DNA of 64,000 nt from assembly GCF_042186555.1 (NCBI RefSeq), contig NC_133331.1, positions 3,010,557 to 3,074,556 on the forward strand, read 5' to 3'. This stretch comes from Aquarana catesbeiana. Its lineage: Eukaryota; Chordata; Amphibia; Anura; Ranidae. Each line of letters opens with the position of its first letter. Positions within the stretch are counted from its first letter, which is position 1. Below, piece after piece: positions 10,856 through 21,858 of this stretch. Under the pieces are notes generated by a model. That model made no database searches and had not been told where the DNA came from. It was given only the letters and a program-made list of their open reading frames with translations. The translations under genes were made by a program, and so were the position numbers.

Positions 10856-11363
10856 TGTCATATAGTGGGGGATGATTATTATTATTGTTGTTGAGTTGCT
10901 ATCTGGAATGGAATGCAAAACTATCCAAAACGTGAATTATTCTGGCAGCAACTCAGTTCATCCAGAGAGATGCTTTTATTGAGTCCACACAGAACAAAGT
11001 CTACAAGGTACTTGTAACCGATGACAAAATTCAGAAGAGTCTTTCTAAATCAATGAACAGCAGCCTTCAGAATCCCATTCATCATTCATGTCATAGCAAG
11101 CATAGAGACACCACACCATGAAGCATAATACTTCCCATCTATAATATGCATCTAGGTAGCTTCCATGCATGCAGTAATATGTGTGTTATATTCTATACCT
11201 GTGCTTCCATATTGAAGAATGAATGAATGAATCGTATTTCAGGTGAAATTTTTAGCTGTTCTCAGTGTCTAACACTGGAGGGGTTTCTGATTGGTTGACC
11301 AAACACTTTTTGATATTGTTGTTAATCAAGATGAAAAGACCCGACTTATAATTACTGACAATA
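10856..11363. other. Unassigned sequence
   Basis: No gene seen. There is a short GAAT repeat at about 11218-11231 and ATT runs near 10875. Confidence 0.4.
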
Positions 11364-12560
11364 CCGTGTTTCCCCGAAAATAAGACTGGGTCTGCTACAA
11401 AAAACACACTAGGGCTTATTTTTGGGGGATGTCTTATCTATTTCCCCTGTCTTCTCTCCCCCTCTCCCCCTGTCAGCTCAGGAGTCATCATTATGACATT
11501 TTAATCCCAAAAATATGTCATTTGTTTTGTGAAAATATTATATAATGTCCAGTGAGTCTCCCTTTGTAACTTTATTGTTCGAGCACTGCCGAGGGAAGGG
11601 CCGAGATGCCTGCTGACGTCAGCCCCGCTCCGAGCACTGCCGAGGGAAGGGCTGTGATGCCTGCTGACGTCAGCCCCGCTCCGGGCACTGCCGAGGGAAG
11701 GGCTGTGATGCCTGCTGACATCAGCCCCGCTCTGAGCACTGCCCAGGGAAGGGCTCGAGACGCCTGCTGATGTCAGCCCCGCTCCGAGCACTGCCGTGGG
11801 AAGGGCCGAGATGCCTGCTGACGTCAGCCCCACTCTCAGCACTGCCGAGGGAAGGGCCGAGATGCCTGCTTACGTCAGCCCCGCTCCAAGCACTGCCGAG
11901 GGAAGGGCCGAGATGCCTGCTGACGTCAGCCCCGCTCCGAGCACTGCCGAGGGAAGGGCCGAGATGCCTGCTGACGTCAGCCCCGCTCTGAGCACTGTTG
12001 AGGGAAGGGCCGAGATGCCTGCTGACGTCAGCCCCGCTCACTGCTGAGGGAAGGGCCGAGATGCCTGCTGACGTCAGCCCCGCTCACTGCTGAGGGAAGG
12101 GCCGAGATGCCTGCTGACTTCAGCCCCGCTCAGAGCACTGCCGGGGGAAGGGTCGAGATGCCTGCTGACGTCAGCCCCGCTCTGAGCACTGCCGCGGGAA
12201 GGGCCGAGATGCCTGCTGACGTCAGCCCCGCTCCGAGCACTGCCGCGGGAAGGGCCGAGATGCCTGCTGACGTCAGCCCCGCTCCGAGCACTGCCGCGGG
12301 AAGGGCCGAGATGCCTGCTGACGTCAGCCCCGCTCCGAGCACTGCCGAGGGAAGGGCTGCTGATGTCACCCAGGAGGAGATGAGAAGATCTCCTGTGGGT
12401 CACGTGAGTGCCCAGCGGCCCTGTAATTAAGGTATTTTCGACAATAAAGTTACAAAAGGAGACACAGTGGACATTGTGTATCATTTCTATAAAACAGATT
12501 ATATATTTTTGCATGGACTTTACTCGGGGTAGGGCTTATTTTCGGGGAAAAACAATACAG
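11364..12560. mobile_element. Fold-back DNA element (TA-flanked) carrying a CRE minisatellite
   Basis: Left end CCGTGTTTCCCCGAAAATAAG and right end CTTATTTTCGGGGAAAAAC are inverted repeats beside TA dinucleotides (11362-11363 and 12561-12562). A second pair of inner inverted repeats flanks the tandem array: left at about 11545-11580 (AACTTTATTGTTCGA) and right at about 12433-12475 (TTCGACAATAAAGTT). No transposase is seen. It is a non-autonomous element whose centre has been replaced or expanded by a 51-bp minisatellite. Confidence 0.8.
11580..12362. repeat. Minisatellite, 51-bp unit, about 15.5 copies, with CRE palindromes
   Basis: The unit contains GAGCACTGCCGAGGGAAGGG then GATGCCTGCTGACGTCAGCC, 51 bp. 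Two copies are shortened (about 12031-12120). Eleven copies keep a perfect TGACGTCA, the consensus cAMP-response element. The other units carry one-base variants such as TGACATCA, TGATGTCA and TTACGTCA. Open frames in several phases reflect the 17-codon period. Confidence 0.92.
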
Positions 12561-13099
12561 TAGCATTTAAGGTCTCTATAACGTTTACTACGTAAACTAG
12601 TCACCATTTCCTATGAATACCCCCTCAAGTCTAATTACCATCAATAAATACTTCTTGTATGGTCAAATCACATTCTTTATCATCCTTAAGTATGTAAACA
12701 ATGTACCATTTGAAATGTTTAATCAGATTGACCTTCAAAGGCCAAGGTGATCTTGCATAAAATTAACATAGCAAAGAGTCAATTGCTATCCTTTTTGTTA
12801 TGTAGAATATATCAGGCCTGGACAGACCATGGCCTAGTCCAATATGGCATCTCCTAATGTATGTATGGTAAGAAAATATGCATGATACACACTGTATACT
12901 GTGTGCACGTGTCTATATATACACTCACCGGCCACTTTTTTAGGTCCACCTTGCTAGTAGCGGGTTGGACCCCCTTTATTGGGTGCACCTTACTAGTAGC
13001 GGGTTGGACCCCCTTTTGCCTTCATTCTTAGTGGCATAGATACAAGGTGTTGGAAACATTCCTCAGAGATTTTGCTCTATAGTGACATGATAACATCAC

Positions 13100-14147
13100 G
13101 CAGATTTGTCGGCTGCACATCCATGATGCCAATCTCCCATTACACCACATCCCAAAGGTGCTCTATTGGATGAGATGTGGTGAGTGTGGAGGCCATTGGA
13201 GTACAGAGACCTCATTGTCCTGTGGTGAGATGATTGGAGCTTTGTGACATGGTGCATTATCCTGCTGGAAGGAGCCATCAGAAGATGGGGACACTGTAGT
13301 CATAAAGGGATGGACATGGTCACCAACAATACTCAGGTAGGCCATGGTGTTTAAACCCCATCCCCCACACCATTACACCCCCACCACCAGCCTGAACCGG
13401 TGATATCCCATCCCCCACACCATTACACCCCCACCACCAGCCTGAACCAGTGATATCCCATCCCCCACACCATTACACCCCCACCACCAGCCTGAACCGG
13501 TGATATCCCATCCCCCACACCAGCCTGAACCAGTGATATCCCATCCCCCACACCATTACACCCCCATCACCAGCCTGAACCAGTAGTATCCCATCCCCCA
13601 CACCATTACACCCCCACCACCAGCCTGAACCGGTGATACAAGACAGGATGGATCCATGCGCCAAATTCTGACCCCACCATCTGAATGTTGCAGCTGAAAT
13701 CCAGACTCATCAGACCAGGCAACGTTTTTCCAATCTTCTATTGTCCAATTGTGGTGATCCTGTGCCAATTGTAGCCTCAGTTTCCTGTTCTTAGCTGACA
13801 GTAGTGGCACCTTGTGGTCTTCTGCTGCTGTAGCCCATTTTCTTCAAGGTTGGATGTGTTGTGTGTTCAGAGATGGTATTCTGCATGCCTTGGGTGTAAC
13901 AAGAGGTGATTTGAGTTACTGTTGCGTTTCTATCATCTGCAACCAGTGTGCCCATTCTCCTCTGACCTCAACAAGGCATTTTCCTCCACACAACTGCCGC
14001 TCACTGGATATTTTCTCTTCTTCCCACCATTCTCTGTAATCGCGACAGATGGTTGTGTGTGAAAATCCCAGAAATACTCAGACCAGCTCGTCCGCCACCA
14101 ACAACCATGCCACGTTCAAAGTCACTGAAAGCCCCTTTCTTCCCCAT
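13100..14147 (-). pseudogene. Tc1-like transposase, broken
   Basis: Reading leftward from ATG at 14147, MGKKG and SDFERG mark the N-terminus. NVAWSDESGF near 13700 holds the first catalytic Asp, GGGVMVWG lies in the minisatellite, QQDNAPCHK near 13250 holds the second Asp, and remnants of NPIEHLWD near 13165 lie in a shifted frame. Several frameshifts and the tandem expansion make it non-functional. Confidence 0.8.
13341..13637. repeat. Minisatellite, 50-bp unit, about 6 copies, inside transposase
   Basis: The unit is CCCATCCCCCACACCATTAC then ACCCCCACCACCAGCCTGAA plus CCGGTGATAT (50 bp). One copy is shortened near 13510-13525. The complementary strand encodes the conserved GGGVMVWG segment of the transposase. 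The same unit is amplified independently at 29085-29878. Confidence 0.9.
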
Positions 14148-14384
14148 TCTGATGCTCGGTTTGAACTTCAGCAAATTGTCTTCACCAAGTCTAGATGCCT
14201 AAATGCATTGAGTTGCTGCCTTGTGATTGGCTGATTCACAATTTGTGTTACCAAGCAATTGTACAGGTGTACCTAATAAAGTGGTCAGTGAGTGTATACA
14301 GTATATGTACTGTATGTATATGTGTGTGTATATATATATTGACACCCACAATACACTACAATTACATGCAATGAAAAGACATAA

Positions 14385-14501
14385 AAATGCATTTTTGCTT
14401 GAACATGATTGGATGATGGAAGTCAGCAGAGATCTCCCTCCTTTAGTTAACTCTGGAGCAACTACACTTGCAAAAGTCTATTTGTCTTTAGTAAATCAAC
14501 C
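14385..14501. mobile_element. Frog dispersed repeat, right half
   Basis: Contains TGCATTTTTGCTTGAACATG and ends CTTTAGTAAATCAACC, the inverted counterpart of the left half at 10748-10855. It is identified from memory of the intact repeat and from the inverted end match. Confidence 0.6.
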
Positions 14502-15734
14502 TCAAATTGTGCACCGCTTTAGGTCCTTCAAGGACAAGAGTGAGTCCATCAGGATTACAAACAACATTGCCAAGGGTCTCTTATCTATTCCCAGGGATTT
14601 CTAGCCAAAACCTATTTATAGATTTAGATTGAGTACGGTCAATGAGTAAAGTCCTTGGTCAATGAGTAAAGTCCTTCAGTTTTTCTGCCTGTTTGCTCAG
14701 AAATTTACAGAAAACACAACAGCAAAAGAGAGGAAATTTCCTCTTAGACAGTTATCACCAAAACAAGTATACCCAATGGCCATTTTTCCTCTCTTGCTGT
14801 TTTGCCGACAATTGTCACATTTTGGATTTCCCCTTACTTTTAAACCCAGTTACAATGGCCACAGGACAAATAGGCTTAATCTCCCCCAGTGGGGGGGGGT
14901 GGGGGGGTATAGTCCTAATACCTCAACTTTTTGTAAAAAGAAAGACACACAAGTGACAGCCTAAATGGGCCATGAAGAACTACTACAGATGGTTGGATAG
15001 ATTCATGGGTGCTTCCTTTTTACCACTACTTTTCGTTTATACTGAATTAGATTTGGGTTCAAAAGAGGGACATTCCCTCCAAATAGTTTGAAAACCAGAA
15101 CACTTTGTTATCTTTATTTCTCAAAGAAGTTCAAAGTCTAACACCAGACATTTTTTATTTAGTTTTGGATAGGCAGGGAAAGAATTATCGGATTCTTACT
15201 TATCGGATAAGGTGGGGGTGAGGCACTGGATATGAAACCTCTACCAATAGAAATTAAGTCCTAGCCGAATGGCTTGGGCTTGGTGACTCTCACCCTCAAA
15301 ATTTAGAAGTCATTACATTTGAGTAATTGTACCAGAAAGAGTGCCAAACCAATGTTCTAAGAGACCAACGAGGATTTACTGGTACCTCAGAAAGGACAAT
15401 AAACAGCCAACATGTTTCAGGGAACTATAGGCCTCTCACTTCCTCAGGACTTAAGTACAATGAAATAACCAGGATCCATCAATCAATGATTTGGCAAACC
15501 TTTGCTGGATCATTGATCTGCTCATATCTGAATTTTCACACAGTAGACAATCGAACCCTGGTGACCCTGCTGCTTCCGAGACCCAAATCCATTTCATTTT
15601 GAATTTTTTTTGCTTTAAGAACATTCATTTAATTTTCTAACCATTCGTGGGGCCAAATTGGCATTCACTTGCAACCTCAGCGACGAGACGATTGGAAGGA
15701 GCAGGATGGGAATTTCTTTCCAACAAACGAATGT
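14502..15734. other. Unassigned sequence
   Basis: No gene recognised. A short direct duplication (GGTCAATGAGTAAAGTCCTT) occurs at about 14637-14675. A G-rich run lies at 14891-14908. Confidence 0.4.
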
Positions 15735-15742
15735 CTTAACAG

Positions 15743-16345
15743 TAGACATTAGCCGAAAAATTTGCTCGTTTTGATTTTTGTTTCATTCGGGGTTTTTTGT
15801 TTTCAGTTTTCAGGTCATTCGTTTTAATCGCAATTGGAAAATTCGTAAATAAGAAAGAAAATCTGAAAATTCCAAAGAATAACTAACTAATAATAACTTC
15901 ACTATTACTGACTATTAAATTATAAGTTGGCTGTTAGTGAATGTAACGAATATGAATTTATTCAAATTAATAATAAATAATACTTTTTTTTATTATTATT
16001 ATTGTTATTTATTATTATTAATTGGTTACGTTCCATTCGTTTACATACGGCATTCGCTATTTCGGATAATTTGTAACTTCGGATAAATTCGTATTTGTTG
16101 CATTCAGTAACAGCCAATTTTGAAAGAAAATTCCAATAACTATAATTTAATGGTTAGTAATAGATAAGTTATTAGTTAGTTGTTATTTCAGATTTTCGAA
16201 TTCCAAATTTTTGAATATTTGTATTTACGAATATTCGGAAAAATTTGTTAAAAGGGTTTTCATTTATTTGGATATTTCCGAATTAATGAATTTGTCGAAA
16301 TTCATTAAAAAACGAATTCGGAACGAAGCGAATTGCACATGTCTA
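15743..16345. mobile_element. hAT-like MITE with perfect 8-bp TSD
   Basis: A perfect direct repeat CTTAACAG flanks it (15735-15742 and 16346-16353). The ends are TAGACATTAGCCGAA and the inverted TTGCACATGTCTA. The 603-bp interior is A/T-rich and full of ATTCG/CGAAT words and ATT runs. No transposase. The 8-bp duplication points to hAT, though the end begins TAG rather than the usual CAG. Confidence 0.82.
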
Positions 16346-16603
16346 CTTAACAGCATATACGGTTTTCATCCCAGAAAGTCCAATCATTCTGATCCTGAAT
16401 TTTAAAAGCAAACAACATTTTAAAGCGGATTACCTCCCTTCCTTCCCATTTTTCTTTAACCCCCTACTTACCTAGTAATGAGGTCTGTACATTTCAGATA
16501 TTCATCCACCCAGCATATCCAGGGCCGCCCAGCTGAGATCCTCTTCTCTTCTGGCAGTGATCAGTTCCACGCCGCCATGTTTTGTTATGACCTCATCAAG
16601 AGG
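16346..16603. other. Unassigned sequence
   Basis: No gene or element was recognised between the two flanking MITEs. Confidence 0.4.
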
Positions 16604-16993
16604 CGTGTTCTGTCAAAATAGCCAATTCATCAAGATCTCCAATTACATCACTTCCGGTTTCTGTAAATGATCAGTAATTGGAGATTTTTCACGAGTTGCT
16701 GTTTTGACACAACACCGGAAAGCGTGTACACTTCAGTAGATGGAATTCTGAGCGGACATTGTCCGCTCTAATACTAACCAACAAAATGGCCGCCTTCATG
16801 GCGGCGTCAACTTTTTACTCCCTATCCACTGTCTTCTCAAAACAGCAAACTCTTTGTCTACCAGAGTGTACATGCTTTCCAGGTGTTGTGTCAAAACAGC
16901 AACAAAATCTCCAATTACTGATGCTTTACAGAAACGGGAAGTGATGTAATTGGAGATCTTGATGAATTGGCTATTTTGACGGAACACCGGCTC
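16604..16993. mobile_element. Fold-back MITE with about 140-bp arms
   Basis: Left arm 16604-16740 and right arm about 16850-16993 are inverted repeats. They share GTCAAAATAGCCAATTCATC and TTTTGACACAACACC near their outer and inner parts. The loop contains ATGGCCGCCTTCATGGCGGC. I could not define a target duplication, so the superfamily is unassigned. Confidence 0.75.
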
Positions 16994-17374
16994 TTCTGGG
17001 TTCAGCCTCCTGATGACGCCTCGCTAGAGCTTCCCCCCCTCCTCCATCTTTACTGAATGGAAGGCTTTGCCTCCTGGGATATGTCATGTGTATATTCCAG
17101 GAGGCAAAGGGAGGTCAGTGCTCGTCAATAACGTGCAAGGAAGGGCGGAGCCGGACAGTTAAAAAAAAAAAGTAAAGAAAAAAAAAAAGCGCTATCTATG
17201 CACAGGGCCAGAGGGGTGGAGAGGAGGGATCATGTTTGAGAAGCTGAGGATCTCCTTTGCAGTATTTTCAAGCGACATTCAGCAAGTCATAAAATGTACA
17301 GAGAATTTTGGTAAGAATTTTTGTACGAACTTTTGTTCAACAATCTACTAGTGTATGGGCAGCTTTAGACTTAA

Positions 17375-17633
17375 GGACAGGTTCACATATGTGCGGCTGC
17401 AGTTCCCAGTATTGGGTCCGGTGCGCTTCTGTTCACCGGTTCAGATGCAAATCAGGTCCAAATTTTTGCCTGAATTCGCACCTGAACCCAGACCCAAACA
17501 AGCACAGAACCCTTTTGGAATGCGGACAGCAGCCGCCCCAGACCTGAGTGAACCAGCTCCATTTGAGAGCCGGTCACGCTCGCATGTCATGCGAATTGGA
17601 TGCGGGCAAACCGGCATATATGTGAACCCGGCC
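17375..17633. mobile_element. Short TIR element, Harbinger-like ends
   Basis: The left end (GGACAGGTTCACATATGTG) and right end (ATATATGTGAACCCGGCC) are imperfect inverted repeats. The ends resemble those of the larger element at 18072-19353 (GGCCGGGTTCACAC). No clean target duplication was seen. Confidence 0.55.
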
Positions 17634-18071
17634 TGTAGGATAAGTTCACCTTTTTAACAAAATATAATAAATGCACAATCTTTGCAGGTAAAAAAAATGT
17701 GCATTTATTTGTTTTTTGTTTCTGGAGCCTCTTAAGCTTTTCTCCTGTGATCAGCAGAACTCTGGTGCCATGCAGGTCTCCTGCAGATCTGTCAGTGTGT
17801 CTGTGTTCCGGTACATCCCGGACGAGCAAGCAAATCTGATCTGACAGGAAGAATCAATGAACTACCACAACGCTCTGGTAGTTCATTGAGAACTACAAGC
17901 CGAGAGCCACAAAGGCTGTTGGGGCTTTTTGTTTTCCCCTCACAGAACACTGTGAATGAGTTTTTTAAATTGTGAGAGCTAGCTGGGGGGTAAGAGATCC
18001 CCTCTAGCTATCAGATCAGGGAATAGGGGGGGGATTGGGGGCCGGTCCATTCGTAACATCTTACACCTTGA
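17634..18071. other. Unassigned sequence
   Basis: No gene seen. A short imperfect hairpin (ACCACAACGCTCTGGTAGTT, about 17858-17885) is present. Confidence 0.4.
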
Positions 18072-19353
18072 GGCCGGGTTCACACTGGTACGACAAACGC
18101 TCCCACATCACACGTGCATGACGTGTGAAAATCAATGTTTTCCTATGGGAGCCGTCTTAACTGGTCCGACACAACCACCAGCCAGGGTTGTCGGGAAGAG
18201 GCCCTTTGAAAATGCTCCCTGCACTACTTTGGTCCGACTTTGATCCTACTTCAGCCCATTGAATATCACTGAAGTCGGATCAAAGTCAGATCGCCGCCTT
18301 TACTGACCCGACTTTGGCATGCGACTTGTGCTCTGAGGATCTTGAAGGGGAACTCTATGCCAAATCAAAAACAAAACGGCATGGGTTCCCTCTCCAACAG
18401 CATACCAGGCCCTTCGGTCTGATATGGATTCTCTGGGGAACTCCCACATCGAAAAAACGGCATACCAGACCCTTATCCGTGCGTACAGCCCGGCAGGTCA
18501 GGAAAGGGGGTGGGGATGAGCCTGCGCCCCCCTCCCCAAAGCACCTTGTCCCCATGTTGATGAGGACAAGGGCCTCTTCCCGACAACCCTGGCCGGTGGT
18601 TGTCGGGATCTGTGGTCAGGGGGGCTTATTGGAATCTGGAAGCCCCTTTTAACAAGGGGACCCCCAGATTCCAGCCCCCCACCCTATGTGAATGAGTATG
18701 GGGTACATTGTACTTCTTATTTTGGCATGGGGTGGGGTCACCGGAGGCCGCCCCTTATGACGTCGCTGCCCCATCATTCCCCAGGCAGGGGTACAATGTA
18801 CCCTATACTCATTCACATAGGGTGGGGGACTGGAATCAGGGTCCCCCTTGTTAAATCTGGGGCCCTCCTTGTTAAAGGAGGCTTCCAGATTCCGATAAGC
18901 CCCGCCCGCAGACCTTGACAACCAACGGCCAGGGTTGTCGGGAAGAGGCCCTTTTCCTCATCAACATGGGGACAAGGTGCTTTGGGGTTAGTGGCACAGG
19001 CCCCCCCCTGCCCCAAAGCACCCACCCCCCTATGTTGAGGGAATGCGGCCTGGTACGGTTAAGGAGGGGGGCCATGTGCTCGGATAAGGGTCTGGTATGG
19101 ATTTTGCCCTTAAAAATCCATACCAGACCGAAGGGCCTGGTATGCTCTTGGAGGGGGAACCCATGCTGTTTTTTTTTTACATTGTGCGTAGTTTCCCCTA
19201 AAGATTCATACCAGACACAGTGCCTGGTATTGTCGGCGATTAAAGTCGAAATCCCTGTTCATTGAAGTCGGAGGTATGTGGGACTTCAAGTCGCAGGGCA
19301 AAGTCAGATCCAAAGTGGCGCGACTGTTGTGTCGTACCAGTGTGAACCCGGCC
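18072..19353. mobile_element. Harbinger-like fold-back element, 3-bp TSD
   Basis: The TIR GGCCGGGTTCACACTGGTAC at 18072 is perfectly inverted at the right end (GTACCAGTGTGAACCCGGCC, ending 19353). TGA flanks both sides (18069-18071 and 19354-19356). Inside, the two halves are imperfect inverted copies centred near 18760. They share CCAGGGTTGTCGGGAAGAGG and the segment ACCCTATGTGAATGAGTA. The same core occurs in 46367-48395, which has different ends. No transposase. Confidence 0.8.
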
Positions 19354-19756
19354 TGAATGTGGGTGTAACATGTTACGAAAGGTGAACTTATCCTTTAACT
19401 ACACCTCCTTCTGCCCCTCTACATCCCCCTTCATCCTACAATTGGCTCCCGCCCCCCACCTTATGCCATACGGGAATCGAGCTAACCCGAGCTTATGTGT
19501 GTGTCTTGTTATTGTTCTATTTTGTCGAACGGTCTTTTTGTATTGTTTTAATGAATGTATTACTGCACTGAACAAATCAATAAAGAAAAGGAATCAAAAG
19601 TAAAAAGTTTTGTTCAAAGGAAAATTTCAATATTTTGTTTGTAGGTGTCGGACTTTGTTGGCCTGGCTTCCTTCTAAAAACAAAAGTCAGGTAACTGGTG
19701 TCCATCCAATCTGGCCTTACTTTGAATTCTATATGATTGCGGCAAATACTCTACAT
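19354..19756. other. Unassigned sequence
   Basis: No gene seen. An AATAAA is present at about 19580, but there is no open frame to which it could belong. Confidence 0.35.
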
Positions 19757-20104
19757 CAGCCTTTCTCAACACAGAGGAACCTTTGCCATAACTTTCTGGT
19801 CTCAGGGAACCCGCTAATAATTCCTATATCTACAGTGCCTTGAAAAAGTATTCATACCCCTTGAAATTTCCCACATTTTGTCATGTTACAACCAAAAACA
19901 TAAATGTATTTTATTGGGATTTTGTGTGATAGACCAACACAAAGTGTCACATAATTGTGAAGTGGAAGGAAAATGATAAATGATACAAATAAATATGTGA
20001 AAAGTGTGTGTGTGTGTGTGTGTGGGGGGGGGGGGGCATTTGTATGGCGCCCCCCGAAGTCATTACTTTGTAGAACCTCCTTTCTCTACAAGTCTTTTTG
20101 GGGT

Positions 20105-20281
20105 GTCTCTACCAGCTTTGCACATCTAGAGAGGACATTTTTGCCCATTCTTCTTTGTAAAATATCTTAAGCTCTGTCAGATTGGATGGAGAGCGTCTGT
20201 GAACAGCAATTTTCAAGTCTTGCCACAGATTCTCAGTTGGATTGAGGTCTGGACTGTGACTGGGCCATTCTAACACATGTG
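20105..20281 (-). pseudogene. Tc1 transposase C-terminal piece
   Basis: The minus strand encodes WPSHSPDLNPTENLWQDLK, which contains the last catalytic Glu, then HRRSPSNLTEL and the C-terminal tail. It is separated from the N-terminal half (23900-24373) by more than 3 kb of later insertions. Confidence 0.8.
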
Positions 20282-20639
20282 ATATAAAGTGCAGCGCTGA
20301 GATATGTACATAAATGAAAGTGCAATACATTGAAACCTCGGATTACGGATTAATCCGTTCCAGGAGTATGCTCGTAATCCAGGGGTGTCCAAACTTTTTT
20401 TCAAAGAGGGCCAGATTTGAGGAAGTGAACATGCGTGAGGACTGACCAATTTTCCTGACATTCTTGAACCATTAAAATTCGGTCTAAGTGTGTTAGTTCG
20501 AGCACTAATACACTGCCCAACAAGAATTCTCTTGCCTTTGTGCAGTTGTGGTGCGTCCATAAAGGGCGCAGAAGCACCGCCCCTCTCTCCTGTTACCTCT
20601 CTCTCACCATAGATAGATTCATGCATCGCACACACTGGC

Positions 20640-20805
20640 AGCAATTGATGGGTACAGTAGCTGTGTTTGATGGCACAGTGGCAGCAATGCGTTTGATGGG
20701 CACAGTGGCTGCGCATGATGGGCACAGTGGCTGCGTTTGATGGCACAGTGGCTGCGCTTGATGGGCACAGTGGCTGCATTTGATGGGCACAGTGGCTGCA
20801 ATTGA
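20640..20805. repeat. Short 22-24-bp tandem repeat (GATGGGCACAGTGGCTGC)
   Basis: About seven degenerate copies of TTGATGGGCACAGTGGCTGC. The unit is related to the 24-bp array at 50212-51165, suggesting that array came from a similar element. Confidence 0.75.
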
Positions 20806-20916
20806 TGTTTTTTTTTTTCAGTTTGTTTGCGCCCCCCCAAAAATTTTGAGCACCGGCCGCCACTGCCTTTGTGGCTGTGTGTGGTGAAGAGGTGAGCTCA
20901 GGCGTGTTATTTGGAG

Positions 20917-20918
<2 letters not shown>

Positions 20919-20988
<70 letters not shown>
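20919..20988. repeat. (AT)n microsatellite
   Basis: About 35 uninterrupted AT dinucleotides, inside the hAT element at 20380-22291. Confidence 0.95.
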
Positions 20989-20990
<2 letters not shown>

Positions 20991-21179
20991 TTTGTGGCCC
21001 CAACAAATCCCCAAGCACCACTCAGAACTAAGGATGAGCTCAGGAGTGTTGTTTGAATATACCGCATTTATCAGTGTATAACACGCACAGGCATATACCC
21101 CGCACCTTCACTTCAAGAGGGAAGTTTCAAGAAAATTAAATTTTAAATAAAGAACTATGAAGCATAATAAAAGTTCAGT

Positions 21180-21858
21180 GCTCATGAATGCAGCCTCACC
21201 CATTGCCATGAATGGAGCTTCTCCCATTGCCATGAATACAGCCTCTCCCATTGCCATGAATACAGCCTCTCCCATTGCCATGAATACAGCCTCTCCCATT
21301 GCCATGAATGCTGCCTCTCCCATTGCCATGAATACAGCCTCTCCCATTGCCATGAATACAGCCTCTCCCATTGCCATGAATGCTGCCTCTCCCATTGCCA
21401 TGAATACAGCTTCTCCCATTGCCATGAATGCAGCCTCTCCCATTGCCATAAATGCAGCCTCTCCCATTGCCATGAATGCAGCCTCTCCCATTGCCATGAA
21501 TGCAGCCTCTCCCATTGCCATGAATACAGCCTCTCCCATTGCCATAAATGCAGCCTCTCCCATTGCCATGAATGCAGCCTCTCCCATTGCCATGAATGCA
21601 GCCTCTCCCATTGCCATGAATGCAGCCTCTCCCATTGCCATAAATGCAGCCTCTCCCATTGCCATGAATACAGCCTCTCCCATTGCCATAAATGCAGCCT
21701 CTTCCATTGCCATGAATACAGCCTCTCCCATTGCCATGAATACAGCCTCTTCCATTGCCATGAATGCAGCCTCTCCCATTGCCATAAATGCAGCCTTTCC
21801 CATTGCCACAAAAGCATCCTCTCCCAATGCCATGAATGCAGCCTCACCATCGCCATGA
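21180..21858. repeat. Minisatellite, 24-bp unit, about 28 copies
   Basis: The consensus is GCCTCTCCCATTGCCATGAA plus TACA or TGCA. The unit length (8 codons) keeps long frames open on both strands (ASPIAMNT and GEAVFMAM repeats). I regard these as non-coding because the array lies inside a hAT-like element. Confidence 0.92.

Larger units (their letters stand above)
12921..14295 (-). mobile_element. Tc1-like transposon, near full length, degenerate
   Basis: The ends ACACTCACCGGCCACTTT and AGTGGTCAGTGAGTGT are inverted and sit in TA-rich flanks. The minus strand carries a decayed transposase. A second, more rearranged copy of the same family lies at 27899-30045. The interior contains a 50-bp minisatellite at 13341-13637. 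It appears inserted inside the frog repeat split between 10748 and 14501. Confidence 0.88.

Noticed and set aside
21108..21858. Frames of MGEAAFMA and ASPIAMNA repeats resembling a structural protein
   Set aside because: The 24-bp array is inside a non-autonomous hAT element and open on both strands; no gene context.
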